Assembly (NCBI GenBank): GCA_017463245.1
Contig: JAFTPN010000081.1
Coordinates: forward strand, 1-53,662
Source: Clostridia bacterium
Lineage (GTDB): Bacteria; Bacillota; Clostridia; Christensenellales; Aristaeellaceae
Length of the DNA: 53,662 nt
Direction of reading: 5' to 3'
Both the position numbers and the translations under genes were made by a program. The notes under the pieces are model-generated. The model saw only the letters and a program-made list of their open reading frames with translations. It did not search any database and was not told where the DNA came from. This document shows positions 34,978 to 43,296 of this stretch, piece after piece. Each line of letters starts with the position of its first letter. Position 1 is the first letter of the stretch.

Positions 34978-36144
34978 ATGAGCGAAACCAACCAGACCCC
35001 CATGCTGTCCCTGACCCCCGAAGCGCCCGAAGTCACCGCGCCCGAAGCGCCCGCCGTGGAGTCCATCCAGGAGCAGCCCGCTCCTGCCGAACCCGCCAAG
35101 GCTCCCCGCCTGGACGACAGCCAGCTCACCGATGCCGAGCGCAAGGCCATTGAGGACTTCCTGGGCAAGCTGGACGTGACCAACCCCGACCATGTGCTGC
35201 TCTTCGGCGCTGACGCCCAGAAGAACATTGCCGATTTTTCCGATGTTGCCCTGGAAGCCGTGAAGACCCAGGATACGGGCGAAGTGGGCGACATGCTGGT
35301 GGATCTAGTTTCCGAGCTGAAAGGCTTTGAGAAGGACACCGAGGAGCCCAAGGGCATCATGAAGCTCTTTTCCAAGGCCGAAGACCGCGTGGAGCGCATG
35401 AAGGCCAGCTTCAACAAGGTCAGCGTGAATGTGGAGAACATCGCCTCCTCCCTGGAGAACCACCAGGCGCAGCTGCTGAAGGACGTGGCCATGTTCGACC
35501 GCCTCTACGACAAGAACAGCGAGTATTTCCGTCAGCTGACCCTGTACATCATCGCCGGCGATGAGAAGCTGGCCCGCGTCCGCGAGAACGAGCTGGCCGA
35601 GCTGATGGCCGCCGCCGAGAAGTCCGGCGATGCCCTGGACGCCCAGAAGGCCAACGACCTGGCCGCCCAGTGCGACCGCTTTGAGAAGAAGCTCCACGAC
35701 CTGAAGCTCACCCGCCAGGTCTCCATGCAGATGGCGCCCCAGATCCGCCTGCTGCAGAACAACAACAGCCTCCTGGTGGAGCGCATCCAGTCCACCCTCT
35801 CCAACACCCTGCCCCTGTGGAAGAGCCAGATGGTGCTTGCCCTTGGCCTGCACCACTCCCAGCAGGCGCTCAGCGCCCAGACCGCTGTGACCAACATGAC
35901 CAACGAGCTGCTGCGCAAGAATGCCGAGACCCTCAAAATGGGCACCATCGAAACCGCCCGCGAGGCCGAGCGCGGCATCATCGATATCGAGACCCTCATC
36001 GATACCAACCAGAGCCTCATCGATACCATCAACGAGGTCATGGCCATCCAGCAGAACGGCCGCACCCAGCGCATCGAGGCCGAAAAGACCCTCTACCAGA
36101 TGGAAGCCGACCTCAAAAAGAAGCTCCTCCAAACCAACCTGTAA
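34978..36144 (+). CDS. telA: TelA-family toxic anion resistance protein
   Basis: 388 residues, mainly coiled coil. After a Pro/Ala/Glu-rich N-terminus (about 1-45), the TelA domain runs to the end, with LVSELKGFEKD, LENHQAQLLKDVAMFDRLYDKN, LYIIAGDEKL and the near-C-terminal QMVLALGLHHSQQAL, ETAREAERGIIDIETL. Named after tellurite resistance but more widely tied to envelope stress and drug tolerance in Gram-positives. AAGGAGG precedes ATG; 15 bp behind xpaC, so one operon. The stop codon touches repeat copy 5. Confidence 0.92.
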   Translation: MSETNQTPMLSLTPEAPEVTAPEAPAVESIQEQPAPAEPAKAPRLDDSQLTDAERKAIEDFLGKLDVTNPDHVLLFGADAQKNIADFSDVALEAVKTQDTGEVGDMLVDLVSELKGFEKDTEEPKGIMKLFSKAEDRVERMKASFNKVSVNVENIASSLENHQAQLLKDVAMFDRLYDKNSEYFRQLTLYIIAGDEKLARVRENELAELMAAAEKSGDALDAQKANDLAAQCDRFEKKLHDLKLTRQVSMQMAPQIRLLQNNNSLLVERIQSTLSNTLPLWKSQMVLALGLHHSQQALSAQTAVTNMTNELLRKNAETLKMGTIETAREAERGIIDIETLIDTNQSLIDTINEVMAIQQNGRTQRIEAEKTLYQMEADLKKKLLQTNL

Positions 36145-36438
36145 CCAGAGGAGGCTCTGCCTCCTCTGGACTCCACCGCCCAAGGGCTCTGCCCTTGGGG
36201 AACCCGCTTAAGGGTCTTCGACCCTTAAGAATCCCTTTCGGGGATGGCATAGTTGGGTAATCTTCGAGCAGGGAGTTCAAAGCGGCGCATGGCGAGGCCA
36301 AAAGCCTCCCTCCCCGAGGGAGGTGGCAGCCGCTTGCGGCTGACGGAAGGAGTGGTTCTGCCGCTTCCCCCAACGCCATTCATTCTCCCCGCGCCACACT
36401 CTCAATTCCGAATTCCGCATTCCGAATTCCTAATTTCC
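36145..36438. repeat. composite intergenic repeat, copy 5 (A-B degenerate-C-F)
   Basis: Begins at the telA stop. Module A stems: AGAGGAGGC/GCCTCCTCT, CAAGGGC/GCCCTTG, TTAAGGGTC/GACCCTTAA (about 36147-36232). Module B is reduced to a short GGCGCATGGC remnant (about 36281). Module C about 36303-36360, F four heptamers (about 36402-36435). It ends 20 bp before the lemA-like start; no gene within. Confidence 0.88.
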
Positions 36439-36457
36439 TTTGGAGGCTTTCGCCGTA

Positions 36458-37006
36458 ATGAAAGATTCCCTTTCTACGTTTTTCTGCATTCTGCTGACCA
36501 TCGCCCTGGTGGCAGGCGCTGTGTGCATCGGCGCTGTGCGCGGCTGGCATGGCGAGCAGGTCGCCGCCCTGGAGGCCGTCTCCGTGGGCAGCGATCTCAG
36601 CGAGCCGCTGCACAACCGTGGCATGGATGCCGCTAACCTGGCCGTGGTGGCCTCCCGCCATCTGACGGCGAAGGATCCCGACGTGGTTCTCCTTCAGCAG
36701 AGTTATTTCACGATCTGCAAGACCAATTCGTCCGCCATCGAGCGGGCGCAGGCGGATGCCCATATCTCCATTGCTGCCGCCAGCCTGGCCGAGCGGCTGC
36801 CGCAGTTGGCTTCTGTGCAGGCCAGCCAGCGGGATCAGGCCTACATCACCGCCCTGACCCGCACCCTCAGCCAGCCCACCACCTTTGCAGAGGATTACGC
36901 CACCGCCCTGGAGGACTACAACACCCGGCTGAACTCTTCCCTCACCGGCAAGCTGGCCATGCTGCTGGGCGTGGAGCCCATCCCGGTGACCGCAGGAGGT
37001 AATTGA
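36458..37006 (+). CDS. LemA-like membrane protein
   Basis: 182 residues: one N-terminal transmembrane helix (about 8-28), then a helical domain whose end, DYATALEDYNTRLNSSLTGKLAMLLGVEPIP, resembles the YN..l.s.P...a...gf pattern of LemA. The middle is divergent and an RYDLIPNL-type motif is not found. The downstream TPM gene, a standard partner of lemA, supports the call. ATG at 36458 has GGAGG 11 bases upstream. The role of LemA/TPM pairs is poorly known (membrane quality or stress). Confidence 0.6.
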   Translation: MKDSLSTFFCILLTIALVAGAVCIGAVRGWHGEQVAALEAVSVGSDLSEPLHNRGMDAANLAVVASRHLTAKDPDVVLLQQSYFTICKTNSSAIERAQADAHISIAAASLAERLPQLASVQASQRDQAYITALTRTLSQPTTFAEDYATALEDYNTRLNSSLTGKLAMLLGVEPIPVTAGGN

Positions 37007-37007
37007 T

Positions 37008-37799
37008 ATGAAGAAAATCATTTGCCTGCTGCTTACCGTGCTGCTGCTCTGCTCCACCGCCCTGGCCGAACCCCGCTACCCTGAAAAGCTGGGCGAGGTC
37101 ACCGATGCTGCCGCGGTGCTGAGCCAGTCCACTGTGAAGGATCTTGTGAAGTTCGCCGAAGAGGTGGACGACGAGACCTCCGTCGATTTCTGTGTGGTCA
37201 CCGTGGACTTCCTGGACGGCGAGACCCTCGAGGACTACGCCGCCGGATTGCGGGACAAGTGGAACCTGCACAGCGACGACCTGCTGCTGCTCATCGCCGT
37301 GGGCGAGGACAAGTTCGGCACCTTCGGCGGTGACGACTTTGACCGCAAGGTTTCTCCCCAGGTGCAGGAAAAGCTGCTGAACACCTACTTCACCGCCCCC
37401 TTCCTGCAGCAGAACTACAACGAGGCCATTGCCCAGTACATCCCCGCCCTGGCCACCGAGATCAACAAGGCCTACGACGAGAACATCAAGCTGAACGGCC
37501 TGTTTGGCCACACCGACGTTCCCACCATCAACTGGGCTGAGGAATGGAGCCAGCGTTGGGCTGAAACCAACGTGAAGGTCAGCACCGATGTGAAGGTCAA
37601 AACCGGCCTGGAGCGCGTGACCCAGGAGGACAAGGACACCGGCTTCTCCCTGGGCAAGGTGATCCTCACCGTGTTCCTGCTCATGGTGATCTTCGGCAAA
37701 AAGAACCGCCGTGGCCGCAATGGCTGCGGATGCGGCTGTGCGCCCTTCTCCAGCATTCTGGCGGCGCTCGGCCTGTGGAAACTGTGGGATAACGAGTAA
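37008..37799 (+). CDS. TPM-domain protein (YgcG-like)
   Basis: 263 residues. Signal peptide (1-20, TALAE), TPM domain (about 24-150: EVTDAAAVLSQSTVKDLVKFAEEVD, DFCVVTVDFLDGETLEDYA, LRDKWNLHSDDLLLLIAVGEDKFG), an intermediate region, a C-terminal transmembrane helix (about 221-235), then a basic, Cys/Gly-rich tail NGCGCGCAPF. One base separates it from the lemA-like gene. Family members from plants and bacteria have reported phosphatase activity, but the general role is unsettled. Confidence 0.85.
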   Translation: MKKIICLLLTVLLLCSTALAEPRYPEKLGEVTDAAAVLSQSTVKDLVKFAEEVDDETSVDFCVVTVDFLDGETLEDYAAGLRDKWNLHSDDLLLLIAVGEDKFGTFGGDDFDRKVSPQVQEKLLNTYFTAPFLQQNYNEAIAQYIPALATEINKAYDENIKLNGLFGHTDVPTINWAEEWSQRWAETNVKVSTDVKVKTGLERVTQEDKDTGFSLGKVILTVFLLMVIFGKKNRRGRNGCGCGCAPFSSILAALGLWKLWDNE

Positions 37800-37805
37800 C
37801 TTTCA

Positions 37806-37827
37806 GCCCGGCATTGAGTTGCCGGGC
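37806..37827 (+). terminator. hairpin behind the lemA-TPM genes
   Basis: GCCCGGCA, TTGAGT loop, TGCCGGGC, followed by CGCTTTGCGTTTT, a broken U-tract: probable but imperfect terminator. Confidence 0.6.
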
Positions 37828-37884
37828 CGCTTTGCGTTTTGCAGGGTTCTGGTTTTCTGATTCGTTTTTATGGAGGGAAGCACC

Positions 37885-38484
37885 GTGCGCATCATTGGTC
37901 TCACCGGCTCCATTGCCTGCGGCAAGAGCAACGTATCCGCCACCCTGGCGGAGCTGGGCGCCTATGTGATCGACGGTGATCTGCTCTCCCGCCAGGTCAC
38001 CGCCCCCGGCGGCATCGCCCTGCCCGCCATCCGCGAAAGCTTCGGCGATGGCGTTTTCAACCCCGATGGTACCCTGAACCGTCGTGCCCTGGGCAGCGTG
38101 GTTTTCGGCAATGAGGAAGCCCGCGCCCGGCTCAACGCCATCATCCACCCCATGGTGAAGCAGCTCACCCGCCAGCACATCGATCAGGCGCAGCATAGCG
38201 GCGCACCCCTGTGCGTGCTGGACATGCCCCTGCTCTACGAGGCGGGCATGGACGACCTGTGCCACCGGGTCTGGTGCGTGTGGCTGCCCCGGGAGATCCA
38301 GCTGCAGCGCCTCATGGCTCGCGACGGCTTTACCCTTGCGGAAGCCGAAGCCCGCCTGGCCAGCCAGCTTTCCGCCGATGAAAAGGCCGCCCGCGCCCAT
38401 GTGGTGATTGACACCAGCGGCTCCATCGAATACACTAAGTCTATGATCCCCGCCCTTTATGCCCAGGAGATCGCCCTGGCCTGA
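37885..38484 (+). CDS. coaE: dephospho-CoA kinase
   Basis: Last step of coenzyme A synthesis. 199 residues; Walker A in GLTGSIACGKSN (5-16), DGDLLSRQV, HPMVKQL and the LID region. GTG at 37885 is preferred because GGAGG stands eight bases before it and the protein then begins MRIIGLTGS as in the family; an ATG five codons earlier is inside that ribosome site. Starts a run with the transglycosylase gene (14 bp gap). Confidence 0.95.
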   Translation: MRIIGLTGSIACGKSNVSATLAELGAYVIDGDLLSRQVTAPGGIALPAIRESFGDGVFNPDGTLNRRALGSVVFGNEEARARLNAIIHPMVKQLTRQHIDQAQHSGAPLCVLDMPLLYEAGMDDLCHRVWCVWLPREIQLQRLMARDGFTLAEAEARLASQLSADEKAARAHVVIDTSGSIEYTKSMIPALYAQEIALA

Positions 38485-38498
38485 CAAAGGAGGCTCCC

Positions 38499-39356
38499 AT
38501 GGAAACACCCACGCCTACGCCCCAGCGCAACCGCCGGGCTGACCGATACAAGCAGGAGAGCGGCATTGCGCCCTCGCCGGAATTGTTGCAGCGCACCGCG
38601 CCACCCTCCCCTGCCCCAGCGCCCGCGCCCCTGGTGGACGAGGCACCGCCCCCGCCCATGGCTCGCCCCAAGCCCGCGCCCCGCAGGCAGGAAAAGCGCA
38701 AGCTGCCCCTGTGGATCACCGCCAGCATCATCGCACTGTTGATCTTGCTCCTGGCGCTCCTGGCCGCCCAGAACCTGATGCAGGCCTACATCGTTCAGCA
38801 GCAGAACGCCCGGGAGGCCGCCTATCAGAGGATCGTGGACAACCACCCCATTTATTTCAAAGACCTCATCGACCAATACGCAGCCGAAAACAATCTCCAG
38901 CCCGCCTTTGTGGCGGCCATCATCCTCAACGAAAGCTCCTTCCGCACCGATGCGGAGTCCAGCGTGGGCGCCCGCGGCCTGATGCAGCTCATGCCCGACA
39001 CGGCTGAGTGGATCTCCGGCAAGCTGGGCGACAGCTATTATTCCTTCGACCATATGTGGGAGGCCGAGCAGAACATCCGCTACGGCTGCTGGTACCTGAA
39101 CTACCTCAGCAAGCTGTTCCGGGGCGACCCGGTGACCATGGCCAGCGCCTATCATGCCGGGCAGACCACCGTGACCGGCTGGCTGAGCGACCCCGCCATG
39201 TCCCCTGACGGGCTGAGTCTGAGCCTTTCCGGCATGAAGGACGGCCCCACCAAAACCTATGCAGGGAGAGTGACCCAAGCCTATGCGATCTACGATGCGC
39301 TTTTTTATCAAACGGCTCCTGCCCCTGGTGCTGAGCCTGCTGCTTCTGTGCAGTAA
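38499..39356 (+). CDS. membrane-anchored lytic transglycosylase (SLT domain)
   Basis: 285 residues: Pro-rich cytosolic N-terminus (1-66), one transmembrane helix (about 71-91), then an SLT goose-lysozyme-like domain (about 118-270). The catalytic glutamate is Glu145 in AIILNESSFR; SSVGARGLMQLMPDTA, QNIRYGCWYLNYL and ASAYHAGQTTVTGWL complete the signature. It cleaves glycan strands of peptidoglycan to anhydro-muramyl products. Behind coaE, as often in Clostridia; the 3' end overlaps the next gene by 74 bp. Confidence 0.95.
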   Translation: METPTPTPQRNRRADRYKQESGIAPSPELLQRTAPPSPAPAPAPLVDEAPPPPMARPKPAPRRQEKRKLPLWITASIIALLILLLALLAAQNLMQAYIVQQQNAREAAYQRIVDNHPIYFKDLIDQYAAENNLQPAFVAAIILNESSFRTDAESSVGARGLMQLMPDTAEWISGKLGDSYYSFDHMWEAEQNIRYGCWYLNYLSKLFRGDPVTMASAYHAGQTTVTGWLSDPAMSPDGLSLSLSGMKDGPTKTYAGRVTQAYAIYDALFYQTAPAPGAEPAASVQ

Positions 39357-40860
39357 CGCCCTGGCCACCAACGTGGGCGACAGCCTCATCGTGGGCATCC
39401 AGTCCACCAAGACCACTCGCCTCCAGCCCCTTGACCCCGTGGAGCGGGACATGATGAGCGTCTACGACCTGGTGTACGAGAGCCTGATCACCATCGACGA
39501 CGATTACCTCCCCCAGGCCGGTCTGGCCGAGAGCTGGGAGGAATCCGGCGGCGGCAAGACCTGGACGTTCCAGCTGCGCGAGAACATCTTCTTCTCCGAT
39601 GGCACGCCCATGACTGCCCACGACGTGGTGGCCACCGCCCAGTACATCCTTGACCGCGCCAACGAGGAGGATTCCCAGAACCCCGGCTATTACTTCAACC
39701 TGAAGTACTTCATCAAGAGCATCTCCGCCTCCGGCGACCACACCGTGGTGGTGAAAACCGCCAACGGCCGCCACTACTGGGGCGTGCTCTATGCCATGAC
39801 CTTCCCCATCCTGCCCAAGGACAAGGTCACCGCCGATAATCCCCCCGGCACCGGCGCTTACATGATCTCCACCTTCGAGGCCGGCGACTACATCTGGCTG
39901 CAGCAGAATCCCCACTGGTGGCAGACCCGCCCCCAGGTGCAGGAGATCATGGTCATCATGCACGATTCCCCCAAGGCAGTTATCGAGAGCTACGAATACG
40001 CCCGGGTGGACACCATTTTCACCCGCTCCATCGCCGCCGCCCAGCACAAGAGCGGCACCACCTCCCTGGCGCTGGACTACCGCACCAACCAGCTGGAGAC
40101 CGTGCTGATCAACCACAAGTCCTTCCCCCTGGATTCCCTGGCCGTGCGCCAAGCCATCCGCTATCTCATCGACCCTGACAAGATCGCCAGCCAGGTGTAC
40201 ATGGGCATGGTGGAGCGCACCGACACCCCCATGATCCCCGGCACCTGGATGTACAACGACACGCTGAGCAACTATTTCGTCACCGATGTGGAAGCCGCCC
40301 GCCGCCTGCTGGAAGAGGACGGCTGGTCTGACACGGACGAGGACGGCGTGCTGGACAAGCTGGACTCCAAGGGCAACAAGAAAAACCTGCACCTGCGCAT
40401 TTACGTTTACGAAGAGCCGGACAACAATGTGCGCGTAGAGACCGCCAACCTCATTGCCGATATGCTGGGACAGGTGGGCATTTCCACCAAGGTGGAGATC
40501 ATGACCTTCACCGATATCCAGGCCAAGCTGAAGGCCGCCTCCTTCGACCTGGCGCTGGCCTCCTTCGCCATGGACGCCTGCCCCGATCCGGGCTACCTGC
40601 TCATGACCGGCAACACCGGCAACTATGGCCTCTACAAGAGCACCGACATGACCAACCTCTGCAAAGACCTGCGCACCCAGCTCACCCAGGACGGCTACCG
40701 CCAGTCCCTGTGGAACATCCAGTCCCGCTTTGCCGAGGACATCCCCTTCATCTGCCTCTTCTACCGCTCCGGCTCCGTCCTCACCCGCCAGATGTACACC
40801 ACCGCCCGCGATGTCCGTGAACTCGAACTCCTCCGCGGCATCGACACCTTCCACCCCTAA
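39283..40860 (+). CDS. family 5 extracellular solute-binding protein (oligopeptide type)
   Basis: 525 residues (SBP_bac_5). Secretory signal (RLLPLVLSLLLLCSNALA) without a lipobox cysteine at the cleavage site, so not an evident lipoprotein. Core motifs: AGLAESWEESGGGKTWTFQLRENIFFSDGTPMTAHDV, PPGTGAYMI, VRQAIRYLIDPDKI; a DTDEDGVLDK segment (about 348) looks like a calcium-type loop common in this family. No permease or ATPase genes are nearby. Start 39283 lies inside the transglycosylase gene; ATG 39295 is an alternative. The stop touches repeat copy 6. Confidence 0.9.
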   Translation: MRSTMRFFIKRLLPLVLSLLLLCSNALATNVGDSLIVGIQSTKTTRLQPLDPVERDMMSVYDLVYESLITIDDDYLPQAGLAESWEESGGGKTWTFQLRENIFFSDGTPMTAHDVVATAQYILDRANEEDSQNPGYYFNLKYFIKSISASGDHTVVVKTANGRHYWGVLYAMTFPILPKDKVTADNPPGTGAYMISTFEAGDYIWLQQNPHWWQTRPQVQEIMVIMHDSPKAVIESYEYARVDTIFTRSIAAAQHKSGTTSLALDYRTNQLETVLINHKSFPLDSLAVRQAIRYLIDPDKIASQVYMGMVERTDTPMIPGTWMYNDTLSNYFVTDVEAARRLLEEDGWSDTDEDGVLDKLDSKGNKKNLHLRIYVYEEPDNNVRVETANLIADMLGQVGISTKVEIMTFTDIQAKLKAASFDLALASFAMDACPDPGYLLMTGNTGNYGLYKSTDMTNLCKDLRTQLTQDGYRQSLWNIQSRFAEDIPFICLFYRSGSVLTRQMYTTARDVRELELLRGIDTFHP

Positions 40861-41150
40861 GGGGCTTTGCCCCTTATGAATCCCCACCAGAGGGGCGTTG
40901 CCCCTCTGGACTCCCCACGAAGGGTCTTCGACCCTTTCGAAACCCATGCGGGGATGGCGCTGCTAAGCGGTCTCCGAGCCGGGGTCACGCCGCGCAACGG
41001 GCGCGCCGCGACGCGAGACCGTTAGTGAGGCTCCCCTTCGTAGGGGAGCTGTCCCGAAGGGACTGAGGGGTTGAGCCTCCCTTGTGTAAAGGGAGGTGGC
41101 AGCCGCTTGGCTGTACAAATGTAGGGGCGAACTGTGTTCGCCCGCCCCTC
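40861..41150. repeat. composite intergenic repeat, copy 6 (A-B-D/C partial-E)
   Basis: Begins at the stop codon: stems AAGGGGC/GCCCCTT, AGAGGGGC/GCCCCTCT, AAGGGTC/GACCCTT (about 40859-40945); module B with CCGCGC/GCGCGC-type stem (about 40980-41016); a half-copy of D (AGGCTCCCC...GTCCCGAAGGGACTGA, about 41030-41066); a C fragment (about 41072-41110); E with GGGGCGAA/TTCGCCC (about 41121-41146). Module F is displaced beyond the next small gene. Confidence 0.88.
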
Positions 41151-41173
41151 CACCCACCAAGGATTGATATATC

Positions 41174-41374
41174 ATGGCCTACTTCTGCTGTCTGCTGCTT
41201 GCCATCGTTGGCCTGCTCATGATCCTCAAGCCCGCCCTCTACTGGGACTTGACCGAAAGCTGGAAATCCAACGGCACCCAGCCCTCTTCCGAATACCTGG
41301 ACAACATTCGCATCAAGGGGTATATGTTTGCAGGCTTTGCCGTGCTGCTTGTGCTGATCCTTCTGCTTTCCTGA
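41174..41374 (+). CDS. small two-TM membrane protein (DUF6199-like)
   Basis: 66 residues: TM helix about 2-19, a loop with LYWDLTESWKSNGTQPSSEYLDNIRIKG, TM helix about 49-65. The W...SWKS...PSe.Y...RI.G pattern resembles the DUF6199 family of small membrane proteins, by memory only. AAGGA ten bases before ATG. It sits between repeat module E and a stray F tract, as though inserted in a composite repeat. Function unknown. Confidence 0.65.
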   Translation: MAYFCCLLLAIVGLLMILKPALYWDLTESWKSNGTQPSSEYLDNIRIKGYMFAGFAVLLVLILLLS

Positions 41375-41389
41375 CCCTGGTACCCCACT

Positions 41390-41425
41390 CTCAATTCCGC
41401 ATTCCGAATTCCGAATTCATAATTA
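41390..41425. repeat. ATTCCGM heptamer tract before prmA
   Basis: Three to four heptamers ending CATAATT, 20 bp before prmA; the displaced module F of copy 6. Confidence 0.8.
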
Positions 41426-41445
41426 CTTTCAAAGGATGATGTTCA

Positions 41446-42393
41446 ATGGATTGGGTTGAAATTTCCGTACACACCACCACCCTGGGCGCGGACATGGTGT
41501 CCGAAGCCCTCATTGCCCACGGTGCCACCGGCACCATGGTGGAAGACCGCGCCGATATCCCCGACCCCACCAAGCCCAACGGCATCTGGGAGATCATTGA
41601 TCCCAATTTGATCAACACCCTGCCCGAGGACGTGCTGGTGCACGCCTGGTTCGAGCCCGATGCCTCCTTTGCCGAGAAGATGCAGGCACTTTCTGCCCAC
41701 CTGGAGGAGATCCGCAACGCTGCAGCGGACTTCGACTTCGGCACCCTGGCCATCGATACCCTCAACGTGAAGGACGAGGACTGGTCGGAGGTGTGGAAGA
41801 AGTTCTACAAGCCTTTCCGTGCTGGCAAGTCCCTGGTGGTGAAGCCCACCTGGGAATCCTATGAGCAGCAGGAGGGTGACCGCATCATCGAGATCGACCC
41901 CGGCATGGCCTTTGGCAGCGGCACCCACGAAACCACCGGCATGTGCCTGGAGCTGCTGGAAGAAGCCCTGCAGGGCGGCGAGCGCGTGATCGACGTTGGC
42001 ACCGGCAGCGGCATCCTGGCCATCGGCGCCGCCATGCTGGGCGCCAAGGATGTGCTGGCCATCGACATCGACCCCACCGCCGTGCGCGTGGCCAGGGAGA
42101 ATGTGGAGCACAACGGCCTGCAGGACACCATCACCACCCTGGAGGGCAACCTGCTGGACAAGGTGGACGCCCAGTGTGAACTGTGCGTGGCCAACATCAT
42201 TGCCGATGTGATCTGCATGTTCGCCGCTCCCCTGAACGACCACATCGTCCCCGGCGGCCTGTTCATCTGCTCCGGCATCATCAAGGAGCGGGAGCAGGAT
42301 GTGCATGACGCCCTCACCGCCGCTGACTACACCATCCTGAAAATCGCCCGCAAGGGTGAATGGGTGGCCATGCTCTCCCGGAGGCACGACTGA
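41446..42393 (+). CDS. prmA: ribosomal protein L11 methyltransferase
   Basis: Methylates lysines and the N-terminus of L11 with SAM. 315 residues: N-terminal substrate-binding domain (about 1-95), linker, then a class I methyltransferase domain with DPGMAFGSGTHETT, VIDVGTGSGILAI (motif I), VLAIDIDPTAV and ANIIADVI. AAAGGATG precedes the ATG. Immediately followed by rsmE with TGATG overlap, a conserved pair. Confidence 0.96.
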   Translation: MDWVEISVHTTTLGADMVSEALIAHGATGTMVEDRADIPDPTKPNGIWEIIDPNLINTLPEDVLVHAWFEPDASFAEKMQALSAHLEEIRNAAADFDFGTLAIDTLNVKDEDWSEVWKKFYKPFRAGKSLVVKPTWESYEQQEGDRIIEIDPGMAFGSGTHETTGMCLELLEEALQGGERVIDVGTGSGILAIGAAMLGAKDVLAIDIDPTAVRVARENVEHNGLQDTITTLEGNLLDKVDAQCELCVANIIADVICMFAAPLNDHIVPGGLFICSGIIKEREQDVHDALTAADYTILKIARKGEWVAMLSRRHD

Positions 42394-43124
42394 TGCACCG
42401 CTTCTATGCTGATGAATCCGGCATTGCCGACGGCCTTGTCCGTTTGAATGCCGAGGATGCCCACCACGCCCAGCGTGTCCTGCGCATGAAGGTGGGCGAA
42501 GAAGCTCAAATTTTCTGCGACCAGCGCCGCTACACCGCTCAGATCACCGACATGGACGACGGCGTGACCCTGCGCATCCTGGAGGAACTTCCCTCCACCG
42601 AGGCGGCGCTGCGCATCACCCTCTATCAGGGTCTGCCCAAGGCCGACAAGATGGAGCTGATCACCCAGAAGGCCGTGGAACTTGGCGCTGACCGTGTGGT
42701 TCCCGTGGCCATGAGCCGCTGCGTGGTGCAGCTGAATAGCAAGGACGGCGCGAAAAAGCAGGAGCGCTGGCAGAAGATCGCCCGTGAAGCCTGCAAGCAG
42801 TCCGGTCGGTGCATGATGATGCCCGTGGACGCCCCCATCTCCTTCAAGGAGCTGCTGCGCCGCCTGCCCGCCCACGCTGCCGCCATTGTCCCCTGGGAGG
42901 ACGCCCAGGGCTACTCCCTGCGCACCTTCCACCAGCAGCATCCCGATGTGCGGGATGTAGCCATCGTCATTGGCCCCGAGGGAGGTATGTCCCCGGAGGA
43001 AATCGGCCAGATGAAGGAAGCCCGCTGCCAGTCCGTGACCCTGGGGCCGCGCATTCTCCGCACGGAGACCGCCGGGCTTTCTGCCATCAGCGCACTTTTG
43101 TGCCTGTACGGGGATATGGAGTAA
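42393..43124 (+). CDS. rsmE: 16S rRNA (uracil1498-N3)-methyltransferase
   Basis: SPOUT-class rRNA methyltransferase. 243 residues; N-terminal PUA-like domain (about 1-70; DAHHAQRVLRMKVGE), C-terminal knot domain with ALPKADKMELITQKAVELG-like segment, IVIGPEGGMSPEEI and LGPRILRTETAGLSAISAL. ATG at 42393 has GGAGG eight bases upstream and overlaps the prmA stop by one base. Confidence 0.96.
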   Translation: MHRFYADESGIADGLVRLNAEDAHHAQRVLRMKVGEEAQIFCDQRRYTAQITDMDDGVTLRILEELPSTEAALRITLYQGLPKADKMELITQKAVELGADRVVPVAMSRCVVQLNSKDGAKKQERWQKIAREACKQSGRCMMMPVDAPISFKELLRRLPAHAAAIVPWEDAQGYSLRTFHQQHPDVRDVAIVIGPEGGMSPEEIGQMKEARCQSVTLGPRILRTETAGLSAISALLCLYGDME

Positions 43125-43148
43125 AGCTGCTAAGCTCATGTGCTGCTT

Positions 43149-43262
43149 TCCACCTCATCCGGCCTCACGGCCACCTTCCCCTCAAGGGGAAGGCTCAAGC
43201 GTGCGCACCGACAAAGGCTTCCCCTTGAGGGGAAGCTGTCCCGAAGGGACTGATGAGGTGTA
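43149..43262. mobile_element. module D MITE-like element, solo copy
   Basis: TCCACCTCAT ... ATGAGGTG ends; internal CTTCCCCTCAAGGGGAAG and CTTCCCCTTGAGGGGAAG palindromes, and GTCCCGAAGGGAC. Fills the rsmE-mtaB gap; the only module present here. Its right end is 35 bp from the mtaB start. Confidence 0.65.
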
Positions 43263-43296
43263 GTCCTCAAACTTATACTCACTGGAGTTGACCTCA

